This document shows, piece after piece, positions 1 through 8,830 of a stretch of 64,000 nucleotides of DNA. Made by a program: the position numbers and the translations under genes. How positions within the stretch are numbered: position 1 is the stretch's first letter; the number at the start of each line of letters is the position of its first letter. The notes below the pieces were generated by a model. That model was not told the DNA's origin. It worked only from the letters and a program-made list of their open reading frames with translations, and did no database searches. This stretch comes from Phytoactinopolyspora limicola (GTDB taxonomy: Bacteria; Actinomycetota; Actinomycetes; Jiangellales; Jiangellaceae), in assembly GCF_011320225.1 (NCBI RefSeq), contig NZ_JAAOEN010000001.1, forward strand, positions 353,652-417,651, in the 5' to 3' direction.

Positions 1-14
1 CCCCCCCCCCCAGC

Positions 15-136
15 GGTGATCGTCGCCCGATTCGTGCCCTTCCGCTCGGTGATCGTCGCCGGGATTCGGTCGCTATAGCGTCCCAGTCCCGGCGACGATC
101 ACCCACGGCTAGGGCAGAAAAACGGCGACGATCACC
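15..136. repeat. Cluster of four GGTGATCGTCGCC repeats in two orientations
   Basis: The 13-mer GGTGATCGTCGCC occurs at 15-27 and 48-60. Its reverse complement occurs at 91-103 and 124-136. The middle two copies extend to perfect 17-bp arms (48-64 and 87-103) around a loop that contains the palindrome CGCTATAGCG (71-80). The RNA could fold into a strong hairpin. It lies upstream of the sugar ABC operon and may be the terminator of a gene left of the window or a REP-like intergenic repeat. No gene is seen in bases 1-174. Confidence 0.75.
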
Positions 137-174
137 GGGGGTGGTGGCAGTGACCAGTTGAGAGGAGCTCCGGA

Positions 175-1686
175 TTGGCGTTGCTGGAGATGAACGGCGT
201 GCGCAAACGGTTCGGCGGGGTGCTCGCCCTGGACGACGCGTCGTTGTCCGCCGCGGGTGGAGAGGTGCATGCCCTGCTGGGCCCCAACGGCTCCGGCAAG
301 AGCACCCTGAACAAAACACTCACCGGCGTGGTGGTTCCGGACCGGGCCAGCATCACCATCGACGGCTCACCGGTCGCGATCCACGGCCCGCGGGATGCGC
401 ACGCCCACGGAGTCGCCGCTGTGTACCAGCAGTTGAGCGTGGTCGATGACCTGACCGTCACCCAGAACGTCGTCCTAGGTCTGGAACCCACCCGACGGCT
501 CGGTCTTCTCGATCGCCGTGCTGCCCGCACGGTGGCCGCCGAGGTCCTGACCCGGTTTTCTCCGGCCTTCGCCGGCTCGGTGCCCTACGACGCTGCGGTG
601 GGGGCGCTCTCACCGGGTGAGCAGCAGATCGTGGAGATCTGCAAGGCGCTGGCCCGCCGCCCACGCATCCTCGTACTGGACGAGGCCACCGCCTCGTTGC
701 ACAAGGAACAGGTCCACGTCCTCTTCGAGGTGGTCCGGGAGTTGCGGGACAGCGGCGTGCTCGTGGTCTTCACCTCGCATCGGATGGACGAGGTCTTCGC
801 GCTGTGTGACCAGGCGACGGTGCTACGCAACGGCCGCACCGTCGGCACTATCGCCCTGGCCGATGCCACGGAAGACCAGCTGGTCCACATGATGGTGGGC
901 GACGTCGAACGCCGCGAGGAAGCCCGCCGCAGCCACGCATCCGATCGGACCGTGCTACAGGTCCGTGGCCTCACCACGCAGCGGCTGCGCGACGTCTCGT
1001 TCTCCGTCGCCCAGGGGGAGGTGCTCGGCCTCGGCGGACTCCAGGGCCAAGGCCAGTCCGACCTGTTGTTGGCCATGTTCGGCGCCGCGAAGATCCATGC
1101 CGGTGAGGTTCTGTACGACGGCGTACCGCTGCCGCTCACCTCACCGGTCAAAGCCGCCCGCGCCGGTGTGGCTTTGGTACCTGGCGACCGTGGCCGCCAG
1201 GGCATGTTCGCCGTGCGGCCCATCCAGGAGAACCTGTCGATCGCGAGTATGCACCGACGCGCCACAGCTCGGCTCGCGCTGAGCCAGCGGGCCGAACGGC
1301 GCGCGGCCCGCGGCATCGTCGAGCGGCTCAACATCGTCATCGGTGGCCTCGCCGACCGGATCTCCACCCTGTCCGGTGGCAACCAGCAGAAGGTCGTCAT
1401 CGGCAAGTGGCTGCTCAATGAACCTCGGGTGGTCCTCCTCGACGACCCCACCAAAGGTATCGACATCACCGCCAAAGAGGAGGTATACGCCATCATCCGG
1501 GAACTGGCCGACTCCGGTGCCGCGGTGGTGTTCAACTCCAGCGACAACCGCGAATTGTTGGAGATGAGCGACCGCGTACTCGTCCTGTTCGAGGGTGGCG
1601 TCGTCGACGAGTTGACCGACGCGCAGGTGACTGAGGAGGACCTCGTCGCCAGCGCGTTGCGGCTCGAAGCTGGGGAGACGTTATGA
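175..1686 (+). CDS. Sugar ABC transporter, tandem ATP-binding protein (RbsA/MglA type)
   Basis: This is the energising subunit of a CUT2-type monosaccharide importer, 503 aa, the usual length for the family. The first ATPase domain has Walker A GPNGSGKST (residues 36-44), an LSPGEQQ signature (about 144-150) and Walker B ILVLDEA. The second has the degenerate P-loop GLQGQGQSD (about 287) that is normal in this family, a canonical LSGGNQQKV signature (about 398) and VVLLDDP. The TTG start at 175 is chosen because GAGAGGAG lies about 8 nt upstream; an ATG at 190 is an alternative. The gene overlaps the next permease by ATGA, so the two are translationally coupled. No periplasmic sugar-binding protein gene follows; it may lie left of the window. 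Confidence 0.93.
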   Translation: MALLEMNGVRKRFGGVLALDDASLSAAGGEVHALLGPNGSGKSTLNKTLTGVVVPDRASITIDGSPVAIHGPRDAHAHGVAAVYQQLSVVDDLTVTQNVVLGLEPTRRLGLLDRRAARTVAAEVLTRFSPAFAGSVPYDAAVGALSPGEQQIVEICKALARRPRILVLDEATASLHKEQVHVLFEVVRELRDSGVLVVFTSHRMDEVFALCDQATVLRNGRTVGTIALADATEDQLVHMMVGDVERREEARRSHASDRTVLQVRGLTTQRLRDVSFSVAQGEVLGLGGLQGQGQSDLLLAMFGAAKIHAGEVLYDGVPLPLTSPVKAARAGVALVPGDRGRQGMFAVRPIQENLSIASMHRRATARLALSQRAERRAARGIVERLNIVIGGLADRISTLSGGNQQKVVIGKWLLNEPRVVLLDDPTKGIDITAKEEVYAIIRELADSGAAVVFNSSDNRELLEMSDRVLVLFEGGVVDELTDAQVTEEDLVASALRLEAGETL

Positions 1687-2687
1687 ACCCCGCGCCGCCC
1701 GGCACCCGCGAACCTGCCCCGGCTACCCTCGCCCACTGGTGGGGCCGGCTACGGGACATCCAGGTCTCGGGGACCGCCACGGTGGCGATGCTGGTGGTGG
1801 TGATCGCCGTCAACGTCGCCCTACAACCCAACTTCTTCGACCAGTACGCCCTCACGTCGAACTTCGCCACCTTCGTGCCACTGGTGGCGATCGCGGTGGG
1901 CCAGACCATCGTCGTCCTCAGCGGCGGCATCGACCTGTCGCTCGGTGCCCAGGTGACGCTAGCCAGCGTGGTCACCGTGCAGCTCACCGACGGCGAACTG
2001 GGCAATCTGCCGCTGGCGCTGACCGCGGGCCTCGGCGTCGGCGTCGCGTGTGGCCTGTTCAACGGGCTGGTCGTCGTGGTGGCCCGGCTCCAGCCGATCG
2101 TGGCGACCTTTGCCACCAGCTTCGTCTTCTCCGGACTAGCACTGGTAGTGCTGCCCCGGCCGGGCGGGACCATGCCGTCGGAGTTCACCTCCGGCTACCG
2201 CGACTCCGTTCTCGGCGTTCCCGTGGCATTACTCGCCATTCTGGCGATCGCCGCCGGATGGTTGCTGCTGCGCCGGCACCGCGTCACCCGCCACATCTAT
2301 GCGGTGGGTGGCAACGCCGAGGCGGCTTTCGCCTCTCTCGTGCCCGTGGCCCGGACCCGGATCACCGCGTACGTCATCGCCGGGATGTTCGCCAGCGTCT
2401 CCGCCTTCGCCATCCTCGCCAACACCGGCGCCGGCGACCCGTTCATCGGCAACGAACTCACACTCACGTCGGTGGCCGCGGTGGTCATCGGCGGAACGGC
2501 GTTGCGCGGTGGTCGTGGGGGCGCGATCGGCTCGATCCTGGGCGCCATCATCCTCGCCCTCGTGTCGAACATCGTGTTCTTCGCCGACGTCCCGTCCACC
2601 TACCGGCAGCTGGCCAACGGGTTGGTCGTGATCCTGGCTCTGGCGCTGGCCGGAATCCCGGCGCTGCAGAAGCGGAGGTCAGCATGA
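1683..2687 (+). CDS. Sugar ABC transporter permease 1 (RbsC type)
   Basis: A 334-aa polytopic membrane protein of the ribose/xylose/galactose permease family. It has about eight to ten hydrophobic segments, starting at about residue 27 (VAMLVVVIAVNVAL). It carries the family block AIAVGQTIVVLSGGIDLSLG near residues 63-82 and a conserved VIGGTALRGGRGG loop near residue 270. The start codon overlaps the stop of the ATPase gene, and the stop overlaps the start of the next permease. It should form the membrane channel together with the second permease. The sugar is unknown; glycan hydrolases elsewhere in the region suggest an oligosaccharide breakdown product. Confidence 0.92.
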   Translation: MNPAPPGTREPAPATLAHWWGRLRDIQVSGTATVAMLVVVIAVNVALQPNFFDQYALTSNFATFVPLVAIAVGQTIVVLSGGIDLSLGAQVTLASVVTVQLTDGELGNLPLALTAGLGVGVACGLFNGLVVVVARLQPIVATFATSFVFSGLALVVLPRPGGTMPSEFTSGYRDSVLGVPVALLAILAIAAGWLLLRRHRVTRHIYAVGGNAEAAFASLVPVARTRITAYVIAGMFASVSAFAILANTGAGDPFIGNELTLTSVAAVVIGGTALRGGRGGAIGSILGAIILALVSNIVFFADVPSTYRQLANGLVVILALALAGIPALQKRRSA

Positions 2688-3658
2688 ACACCCCCGTCAT
2701 CAGCTCGCTGCGCCCCCCGAAGGTGCTGAGCCCGGTGGTGCTGGCCGCAGGGTTGGCGATCGCACTTCTCATCGTCGGGGAGATCGTCTCCCCCGGCTTC
2801 GCCGGTCACGGCCAGATCGTGAACATGCTGCGGGTCTCGGCCTTCCTGGGGATCATCGCCATCGGGCAGACCATCGTCATCATCTCCGGTGGTGAAGGGA
2901 TCGATCTGTCCGTCGGCAAGGTCGCCACGTTCGCCGCGATCATCGGCTCCCGGGTGATGGACGGCGACAACACCAAACTGCTGCCCGCGTTGACCTTGGC
3001 GCTCACCGTCGCCGCCGCGATCGGGTTGTGCAACGGGCTTGGGATCACGTACCTGCGGATCCCACCGTTCGTCATGACTCTCGGCATGATCGGCGTGGTC
3101 CAAGGGCTCATTCTGGCGTACACGAGCGGTCAGGCACACGGCCGGGCGGCGCCGTTCCTCACGTCGCTCGTCAACGGCAAGGTGATCTTCGATCTGCCCG
3201 GGCTGCTGTTTCTGTGGCTGCTCCTGGCGGTCGCCGTCACGTGGATGCTCCGCCGCACCACGTACGGCTGGCAGCTGTTCGCCGTCGGCGCCAACCGGGT
3301 ATCCGCCCGGTTGTCCGGCATTCCCGTGCGCCGCACGGTGATCCTCGCCTATGTGCTGTCCAGCGTGTTCGCCGGGCTAGCCGGCATCCTCCTGCTCGGC
3401 TACACGGAGTCGGTGTTCCTCGACCTCGCCGACCAGTACATGCTCCCGTCGATCGCGGCTGCCGTCATTGGCGGCACCCTGTTGGCGGGTGGCATCGGTG
3501 GCTACGCCGGAACCGCCATCGGCGCCGTCGTGCTGACCGTCCTCCAGAGCCTGCTCATCACCCTGGAGATCAGCGCCGCCGGGCGTACGGTGATCAACGG
3601 ACTGGTGCTCATCGTCCTGCTCTCGCTGTACGGGCGGCAGCGGCGGCTACGAACGTGA
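2684..3658 (+). CDS. Sugar ABC transporter permease 2 (RbsC type)
   Basis: A 324-aa membrane permease of the same family as its upstream neighbour, with the matching block AIGQTIVIISGGEGIDLSVG and VIGGTLLAGGIGG near the C-terminus. An open frame continues far upstream, but the first part is antiparallel noise over permease 1. ATG 2684 is chosen because it overlaps the upstream stop (ATGA), has GGAGG-like bases at 2674-2678 and starts at the normal N-terminus. Two different permeases suggest a heterodimeric channel. It ends the transporter part of the operon, 94 nt before the oxidoreductase gene. Confidence 0.92.
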   Translation: MNTPVISSLRPPKVLSPVVLAAGLAIALLIVGEIVSPGFAGHGQIVNMLRVSAFLGIIAIGQTIVIISGGEGIDLSVGKVATFAAIIGSRVMDGDNTKLLPALTLALTVAAAIGLCNGLGITYLRIPPFVMTLGMIGVVQGLILAYTSGQAHGRAAPFLTSLVNGKVIFDLPGLLFLWLLLAVAVTWMLRRTTYGWQLFAVGANRVSARLSGIPVRRTVILAYVLSSVFAGLAGILLLGYTESVFLDLADQYMLPSIAAAVIGGTLLAGGIGGYAGTAIGAVVLTVLQSLLITLEISAAGRTVINGLVLIVLLSLYGRQRRLRT

Positions 3659-3752
3659 CGGCGCGCCCACGGCTCCGTCCAGACGTCGTCCCGCCTCGCC
3701 ACAACTCCACTCACGACGTCCACCACGACACACAAGGAAAGAGAGATCAGCA

Positions 3753-5006
3753 GTGGTAGAGAACAGCCAGCGGCTCGGTGTCGGCCTGGTCGGCGCCGGA
3801 TTCATCGGGAACTTCCATGCGACGTCGTGGACCGGAGTCCGAGACGCCGACATCGTCGCGGTGAGCAGCCGGACCCTCGAAGCCGCCCAACAGCTCGCCG
3901 GCCGCTGCCGTGACCTTCGGGTCGGGGACGCCCGGGCCTACGCCGACGTCCGCGAGCTGGTCCGCGACCCACGCGTGGACGCGGTGTGGGTACTCGTGCC
4001 CAACCACGTCCGGATCGACGTCATCGAGGCGATCACCGACGAGGTGACGTCCGGGCGCGCCGACCTTGTCGGCATCGCCGTGGAGAAGCCGCTGGGACGC
4101 AACCTCGCCGAGGCCCGCCGGGTCCTCCAGCTTGTCGAGGATGCAGGTCTGCTGCACGCGTATCTGGAGAACCAGGTCTACGCCCCCTCCGTGACCCGCT
4201 CGCACGATCTATTGTGGACCCGAGGAGCGGCCCTGGCCGGCAGTCCTTACCTGGCTCGATGCGCCGAGGAACACAGCGGTCCGCACGCCGCGTGGTTCTG
4301 GGACGGGACACAACAGGGCGGCGGAGTGCTCAGCGACATGTTGTGCCATTCGGTGGAGGCCGGGCGGTACCTGCTGACCCCACCCGATCGGGATCATTCG
4401 TCCTGGCTGACGCCGAAAGCGGTATCCGCTCAGATCGCTTCATTGAAGTGGTCGCGCCGCCGGTACGCTGCCGAGCTCGCCTACCGGTACGCGGGTGCGG
4501 TCGACTACACCCGAACGCCGTCCGAGGACTACGCCCACGCCACCATCAGCTTCGAGAACGGCGACGGCGACGAGGTCATCGTCGAGGCGACCACGTCGTG
4601 GAGCTTCGTTGGTGCCGGACTACGGCTGACATTCGAGCTGCTTGGGCCCGAGTACTCGATGAGTGCGAACACGCTGAACACCGAGGCCCAGCTGTTCCTC
4701 GGCCGGAGGCTGATTACCCCGGAAGGGGAAGATCTGGTCGAGAAACAGAGTGCCGAGCAGGGGCTCATGCCGCTGGTGTCGGACGAATCGATGACCTACG
4801 GCTACACAGCGGAGAACCGCGAGGTCAGCGCCGATTTCCTCGCTGGTCGTCAGCCACGGGAGAACCTCCGGCACGGCGTTGAGGTCACAGAGCTATTGAT
4901 GGCCGCTTACCTGTCCGCACAATCGGGTGAGACGGTGCGGTGGCCGGTAGACGACCTCGAGTCGTTCATACCCGACGTGGCGAAGGGAACCTGGAAGCCG
5001 CGTTGA
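3753..5006 (+). CDS. Gfo/Idh/MocA family NAD(P)-dependent oxidoreductase
   Basis: A 417-aa cytoplasmic oxidoreductase. The N-terminal Rossmann fold begins GVGLVGAGFIGNFH (residues 8-21). The family motif EKP is at about residue 111 (GIAVEKPLG), where the lysine usually acts in hydride transfer on a sugar or inositol. The C-terminal half is the alpha/beta substrate-binding domain. GTG 3753 is chosen because AAGGAAAGAGA ends about 8 nt upstream. It follows the ABC importer on the same strand and probably acts on the imported sugar. The exact substrate cannot be read from the sequence. Confidence 0.88.
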   Translation: MVENSQRLGVGLVGAGFIGNFHATSWTGVRDADIVAVSSRTLEAAQQLAGRCRDLRVGDARAYADVRELVRDPRVDAVWVLVPNHVRIDVIEAITDEVTSGRADLVGIAVEKPLGRNLAEARRVLQLVEDAGLLHAYLENQVYAPSVTRSHDLLWTRGAALAGSPYLARCAEEHSGPHAAWFWDGTQQGGGVLSDMLCHSVEAGRYLLTPPDRDHSSWLTPKAVSAQIASLKWSRRRYAAELAYRYAGAVDYTRTPSEDYAHATISFENGDGDEVIVEATTSWSFVGAGLRLTFELLGPEYSMSANTLNTEAQLFLGRRLITPEGEDLVEKQSAEQGLMPLVSDESMTYGYTAENREVSADFLAGRQPRENLRHGVEVTELLMAAYLSAQSGETVRWPVDDLESFIPDVAKGTWKPR

Positions 5007-5069
5007 TCAGGCTGACCTCGGGGCTGTAGGCGATCGACGGGCCCGGGCGTTGCCACCGTCACGACGTCG

Positions 5070-6047
5070 TCAGCTCCGATGCGCGACCACCCGGCTCAGC
5101 TCCATCTCACTGGCGTTGGCGCCAGTACACATCACCGCCACCCGGCGGCCGGCGAACCGCTGAGGAAATGCCAGCAGCGCAGCAACGGCCGCAGCTCCGG
5201 CGCCTTCGGCCAACGTGTGCGCATCACGCAGCAGCAGCCACTGAGCGTGTCTGATGGTGTCGTCGTCGACCAGCAGGAAGTCGGCCAGCTGGCTCCGCAT
5301 GATCTGCTGGGTGAGCTCGAATCCAGAGCCGGTGGCAAGACCTTCCGCGCTGGTCTGGTTGGGGCGGTTGACGATCTCACCGGATCTCCAGGAGTCGTGG
5401 GCGCCCGGTGATCCGGCCGCCTGCACGGCGACAATCTCACAACCAGGGGCGACGGCCGCTGCCACCAGGCATGCCGCGGCGGCGCCGCTGCCGCCACCCA
5501 CCGGCACGACGACGACGTCGAGATCTGGGTTTTGCTCGAAGACTTCCAGGTACGCGGTGCCAACGCCCGCGATCAGCTCCGGTTCATTAGCCGCGCTGAC
5601 CAGGCGGGCACCACGCTCGGCAGCGATCTTATCGGCGGCTTCCCAGGCACCCTCGAAGGTGGCACCAGCTTCCACGACTTCGGCCCCCAGCGCCCGGACG
5701 GCCGCCGCCTTGGCGGGGTTGGGGTTCTCCGGCATCACGATGAGGCAGGTGGCACCGGCCCAGGCCGCGGCGTAGGCCAGCGATTGTGCGTGGTTGCCGG
5801 TGGAGTACCCGACAATGCCGCGGGCACGCTCGTCGGGCCCCATCCCGGCCAGCAGGGTCAGCCCTCCGCGGACTTTGAACGCCCCGGTGGGCTGCACGTT
5901 CTCGTGTTTGACGAATACTTCCGCGGCGGTCACCGTCGCGGATAGGGCGGCATACGACCACATAGGTGTTGGAGGTAGCAGTCCATTGAGCACCCGCCGG
6001 GCCCGGAACACGTCACTGATGGTGGGTACGTACATGCCCTCTACCAT
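5070..6047 (-). CDS. Threonine/serine dehydratase-like PLP enzyme
   Basis: A 325-aa fold-type II pyridoxal-phosphate enzyme. The PLP lysine lies in TGAFKVRGG (about K58), followed by the asparagine-containing block STGNHAQSLA and the phosphate-binding loop PVGGGSGAAA. It has no ACT regulatory domain, so it is a short catabolic-type enzyme that would eliminate water from a beta-hydroxy amino acid (for example threonine, serine or a hydroxyaspartate) to give a 2-oxo acid and ammonia. The ATG at 6047 has GGAAG 6 nt upstream; a second in-frame ATG is four codons inside. It is convergent with the oxidoreductase gene and is transcribed from the side of the GntR regulator gene, with 39 bases between the two. 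Confidence 0.85.
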   Translation of the reverse strand: MVEGMYVPTISDVFRARRVLNGLLPPTPMWSYAALSATVTAAEVFVKHENVQPTGAFKVRGGLTLLAGMGPDERARGIVGYSTGNHAQSLAYAAAWAGATCLIVMPENPNPAKAAAVRALGAEVVEAGATFEGAWEAADKIAAERGARLVSAANEPELIAGVGTAYLEVFEQNPDLDVVVVPVGGGSGAAAACLVAAAVAPGCEIVAVQAAGSPGAHDSWRSGEIVNRPNQTSAEGLATGSGFELTQQIMRSQLADFLLVDDDTIRHAQWLLLRDAHTLAEGAGAAAVAALLAFPQRFAGRRVAVMCTGANASEMELSRVVAHRS

Positions 6048-6086
6048 GACAAGCTTCCATCAATAGGTCTATGCGCCGGTACCGCT

Positions 6087-6800
6087 CTACTCCTCGCTGA
6101 AATAGTCCGGGAAACGCTCCTCGAGCGGCTTGAGGGCGTCGAGGGCGAGCTGAAGATGGTGCCGTAAGACCTGCTCCGCGGCCGGAAGGTCTTTGGCCAC
6201 GACGTGGTCGACGATGGCGCTGTGCTGGGCCCGCAACTCCTGCAGGTGGCCGGGATCGGGCATGGGCAGCATCCGGACCCGGTCCAGGTGTGCCTTGGCC
6301 GATGACACGATGGGCCAGATCTTCGGGTGCCCGCCGATCTCCAGCAACGTGCGATGCAGGTCTTCATCTGTGGTGAACCACTGCTGCAGGTCACCCTGCT
6401 GTTCGGCATCTTCCTGCTCGGCCAGGATGCGGCGCAACTTCCGCTCCCCCTCCGGCCCAATACGTTCCACGGCGTGCGGCAACGACGCCAGCTCCAGGGT
6501 TTCCCGGATGAAGCGAACTTCGATCACGTCCTGCACGCTGATGCGCGACACGAAAGTGCCGAATTGGGGAACCACCTCAACCAGCCCCTCATCGGCGAGC
6601 CGGATCAGCGCCTCCCGCACCGGTGTGCGGCTGACCGCATATTGTGCGGCCAGCTCGTTCTCCGAGAGTGCCTGACCGGGAAGCAACTCCAGCGAGACGA
6701 TAGCGCGTCTGATCAGCTGGTACACCTGCGCACGGGTGCTGGCTCCGCGTAATGCGCCGACCTGAGCTCGTCGCGAGGCTCCTAGAGCGCGTACCGCCAT
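6087..6800 (-). CDS. GntR family transcriptional regulator, FadR/FCD type
   Basis: A 237-aa regulator. The N-terminal winged helix-turn-helix spans about residues 28-90 and includes SENELAAQYAVSRTPVREAL and the wing VVPQFGTFVSRI. The rest (about 100-230) is an all-helical FCD ligand domain with histidines that usually hold a metal. Such proteins typically sense sugar acids or carboxylates. It is divergent from the mannonate-dehydratase-like gene and lies just upstream of the dehydratase gene on the same strand. A GTAT-N6-ATAC palindrome in the divergent gap is a candidate operator, so it probably controls this sugar locus. Confidence 0.9.
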   Translation of the reverse strand: MAVRALGASRRAQVGALRGASTRAQVYQLIRRAIVSLELLPGQALSENELAAQYAVSRTPVREALIRLADEGLVEVVPQFGTFVSRISVQDVIEVRFIRETLELASLPHAVERIGPEGERKLRRILAEQEDAEQQGDLQQWFTTDEDLHRTLLEIGGHPKIWPIVSSAKAHLDRVRMLPMPDPGHLQELRAQHSAIVDHVVAKDLPAAEQVLRHHLQLALDALKPLEERFPDYFSEE

Positions 6801-6835
6801 AGGTGGATCCTAACCGTTCATGCCGATGAATGCTT

Positions 6836-6849
6836 GTATGCTAGGATAC
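6836..6849. promoter_or_regulatory. Candidate GntR operator GTAT-N6-ATAC
   Basis: GTATGCTAGGATAC is a palindrome in the 135-bp gap between the divergent regulator and the mannonate-dehydratase-like gene. It is followed by CATG, giving ATACCAT. Related ATACCA or CTACCAT strings occur in the divergent gaps at 12116-12131 and 21897-21902. The position suits autoregulation by the FCD regulator. Inference only. Confidence 0.4.
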
Positions 6850-6935
6850 CATGACGTGGTGGGCAGCATGAACGATCAATGTGACGCGCTAGGGACGCCG
6901 CCGCCGATCCCCACTCCCTGGGTTGAGGAGGTGTC

Positions 6936-7961
6936 GTGAGCATCCGGTTGGCATTGGGCCATATCGAGCAGCTCGACGATGACGTGGTGACCTTCGGCCA
7001 GCAACTCGGGCTCACCAGCGTTCACCTGCACACACCTGGCGATCTCAGCGGCACGGACGGATTCTGGACCGCGGATGAACTGCTTGGGCTCCGGCACCGG
7101 TGTGAGGACGCGGGATTGGTGCTGGAGGCTATTGAGAACGTCCCCTACGCCCACTGGGACAAGGTGCTGCTCGGCCTGCCTGGCCGGGACGCACAGCTGG
7201 AGAATTACTGTCGCACCATCCGCAATATGGCCGCGGCCGGGATCACCACACTTGGCCACCACTTCCTTCCCGGATACGTGTGGCGCACAGATCTGCGTGC
7301 CTCGGGCCGCGGCGGCGCGCTCGTCACGGCCTATGACGAAAGCCGAGTGGCCGAAGGCAACGCCCTGACCGGTTACAAGCTGACTCCACCGGCACCGGTG
7401 GAACACCCGCTGACTGCCGAGCAGATGTGGGAGAACTATCACGTCTTCCTGACCACCGTCCTCCCAGTGGCCGAGGAGGTAGGAGTGCGACTCTCGCTGC
7501 ATCCGGACGATCCCCCCACCACACTCGCCCTGGGCGGCATCGCCCGTATCTTGTCCAGCCCTGAGGGGCTGGAGCGGGCGTACGAGCTCTCGGGCGGCAG
7601 CCCGGCCTGGGGTCTGACCCTCTGCCTTGGCTCGGTCTCGGAGATGGCCGGCGCCCAGAGCGTCGAGCGAGTCATCGACTTCTTCGGCCCCCGCAACCGG
7701 ATCAGCTACGTGCACTTCCGCGACGTGCAGGGCACCGTGCCCAAGTTCGAGGAATGTTTCCTCGGCGAAGGAAACCTCGACCCGGCGGCGGTCCTGCGTC
7801 GGCTGGCCGCCACCGGTTTCGACGGCTTCCTCATCGATGATCATGTTCCGGCGATGCTCGGTGACCCCGACACCTGGGCAGACACCTCGTCGGCGGCCTA
7901 CTGCAGCCGTGGCCGCGCCCACGCGATGGGTTATCTGCAGGGGCTGTTGGCCGCGCTCTGA
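6936..7961 (+). CDS. Mannonate dehydratase-like (UxuA family) TIM-barrel enzyme
   Basis: A 341-aa member of the D-mannonate dehydratase family, which converts D-mannonate to 2-keto-3-deoxygluconate. The diagnostic block RLSLHPDDPP is near residues 185-194. LTLCLGSVSEM, the metal-site segment ISYVHFRDVQG and DDHVPAMLGD follow in family order. The GTG start at 6936 has GGAGG about 6 nt upstream. Because the locus is built around glycan hydrolases rather than hexuronate genes, the physiological substrate may be another sugar acid. It is divergent from the GntR regulator and convergent with the CUT1 transporter operon. Confidence 0.82.
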   Translation: MSIRLALGHIEQLDDDVVTFGQQLGLTSVHLHTPGDLSGTDGFWTADELLGLRHRCEDAGLVLEAIENVPYAHWDKVLLGLPGRDAQLENYCRTIRNMAAAGITTLGHHFLPGYVWRTDLRASGRGGALVTAYDESRVAEGNALTGYKLTPPAPVEHPLTAEQMWENYHVFLTTVLPVAEEVGVRLSLHPDDPPTTLALGGIARILSSPEGLERAYELSGGSPAWGLTLCLGSVSEMAGAQSVERVIDFFGPRNRISYVHFRDVQGTVPKFEECFLGEGNLDPAAVLRRLAATGFDGFLIDDHVPAMLGDPDTWADTSSAAYCSRGRAHAMGYLQGLLAAL

Positions 7962-7972
7962 CCACCAGGTGC

Positions 7973-8830
7973 TCACGTGGTGTCGCGCAACTGCCCCAAC
8001 GACAGACCCTGACGGAACAGCCGCTGGGCGACCAGGAACAACACGATGGTCGGCAGGGACATAATCAGACCCCCCGCCAGCACCGCCGTGGGCGCCGCCC
8101 CGCTGTACATCCCTTGCAGCCCTACCAGCGCGGTCATCGCTGGCCGCACACCGCTGGACTGGGTGAGCGTCAGCCCCATGAGCAGGTCGTTCCACACTCC
8201 GACAAACTGCAAGATGAAGATCGCACCCAGGGCGGCCTTGGCCAGTGGCAGGTAGATCCGGAAGAAGATAGTTAATGCGTGGGCGCCGTCCATCGTGGCG
8301 GCCTCGAACATCTCGTACGCGACGCCGGTGAAGAAGTTCCGCATCACAAAGGTCGCGAACGGCACGTTGAGCGCCAGATGGATGAGGATCATCCCGGCCC
8401 TGGTATCGAACATCCCGGTCCACGCGTATCCGAGAAACAGCGGGGCCAACAGCATCTGCAACGGCACAATGGTCCCGGCGAAGATGACCATGAACCAGAC
8501 GAAGCCGTACTTCAGCCGGAGCGCGATGATGGCGAAACCCGCGGCGGCCCCCACCAGGATCGCCAGCGCTGGCGCCACGGTGGCATAAAGCAGCGTGCTT
8601 GCCGCGCCGGACGCCAGGTCCACCCGGCCCCAGGCGTCGGCGATGTTGTCGAACAGGCCGATCCGCAGGCTGGGGACCCACGCGTTCGCGGTGCTGTACT
8701 CGTCCAGCGGCTTGGCCGCATTGATGATCAGCAAGTAGGTGGGAATCAGCCAGAGCACGGACAGCACACCGAGTACGGTGTACTTGGCGATACTCCCGGG
8801 ACGCACCACAAGTCCAGCTGCTCTGGTCAT
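7973..8830 (-). CDS. Carbohydrate ABC transporter permease, MalG/UgpE type
   Basis: A 285-aa inner-membrane permease with six predicted helices. The EAA loop that contacts the ATPase is visible as EAATMDGAHALTIFFRIYLP near residue 180. The start at 8830 is chosen because its ATG overlaps the upstream permease stop (ATGA). A longer upstream frame exists but runs antiparallel to or inside that gene. It is the last gene of the three-gene CUT1 importer operon, which lacks its own ATPase; actinobacteria commonly energise these importers with a shared MsiK-type ATPase. Confidence 0.92.
   Translation of the reverse strand: MTRAAGLVVRPGSIAKYTVLGVLSVLWLIPTYLLIINAAKPLDEYSTANAWVPSLRIGLFDNIADAWGRVDLASGAASTLLYATVAPALAILVGAAAGFAIIALRLKYGFVWFMVIFAGTIVPLQMLLAPLFLGYAWTGMFDTRAGMILIHLALNVPFATFVMRNFFTGVAYEMFEAATMDGAHALTIFFRIYLPLAKAALGAIFILQFVGVWNDLLMGLTLTQSSGVRPAMTALVGLQGMYSGAAPTAVLAGGLIMSLPTIVLFLVAQRLFRQGLSLGQLRDTT

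Noticed and set aside
1739-2683. Upstream extension of the second sugar permease
   Set aside because: The extension overlaps permease 1 in another frame and reads as Arg/Pro-rich noise. The ATGA overlap gives a much better start at 2684.
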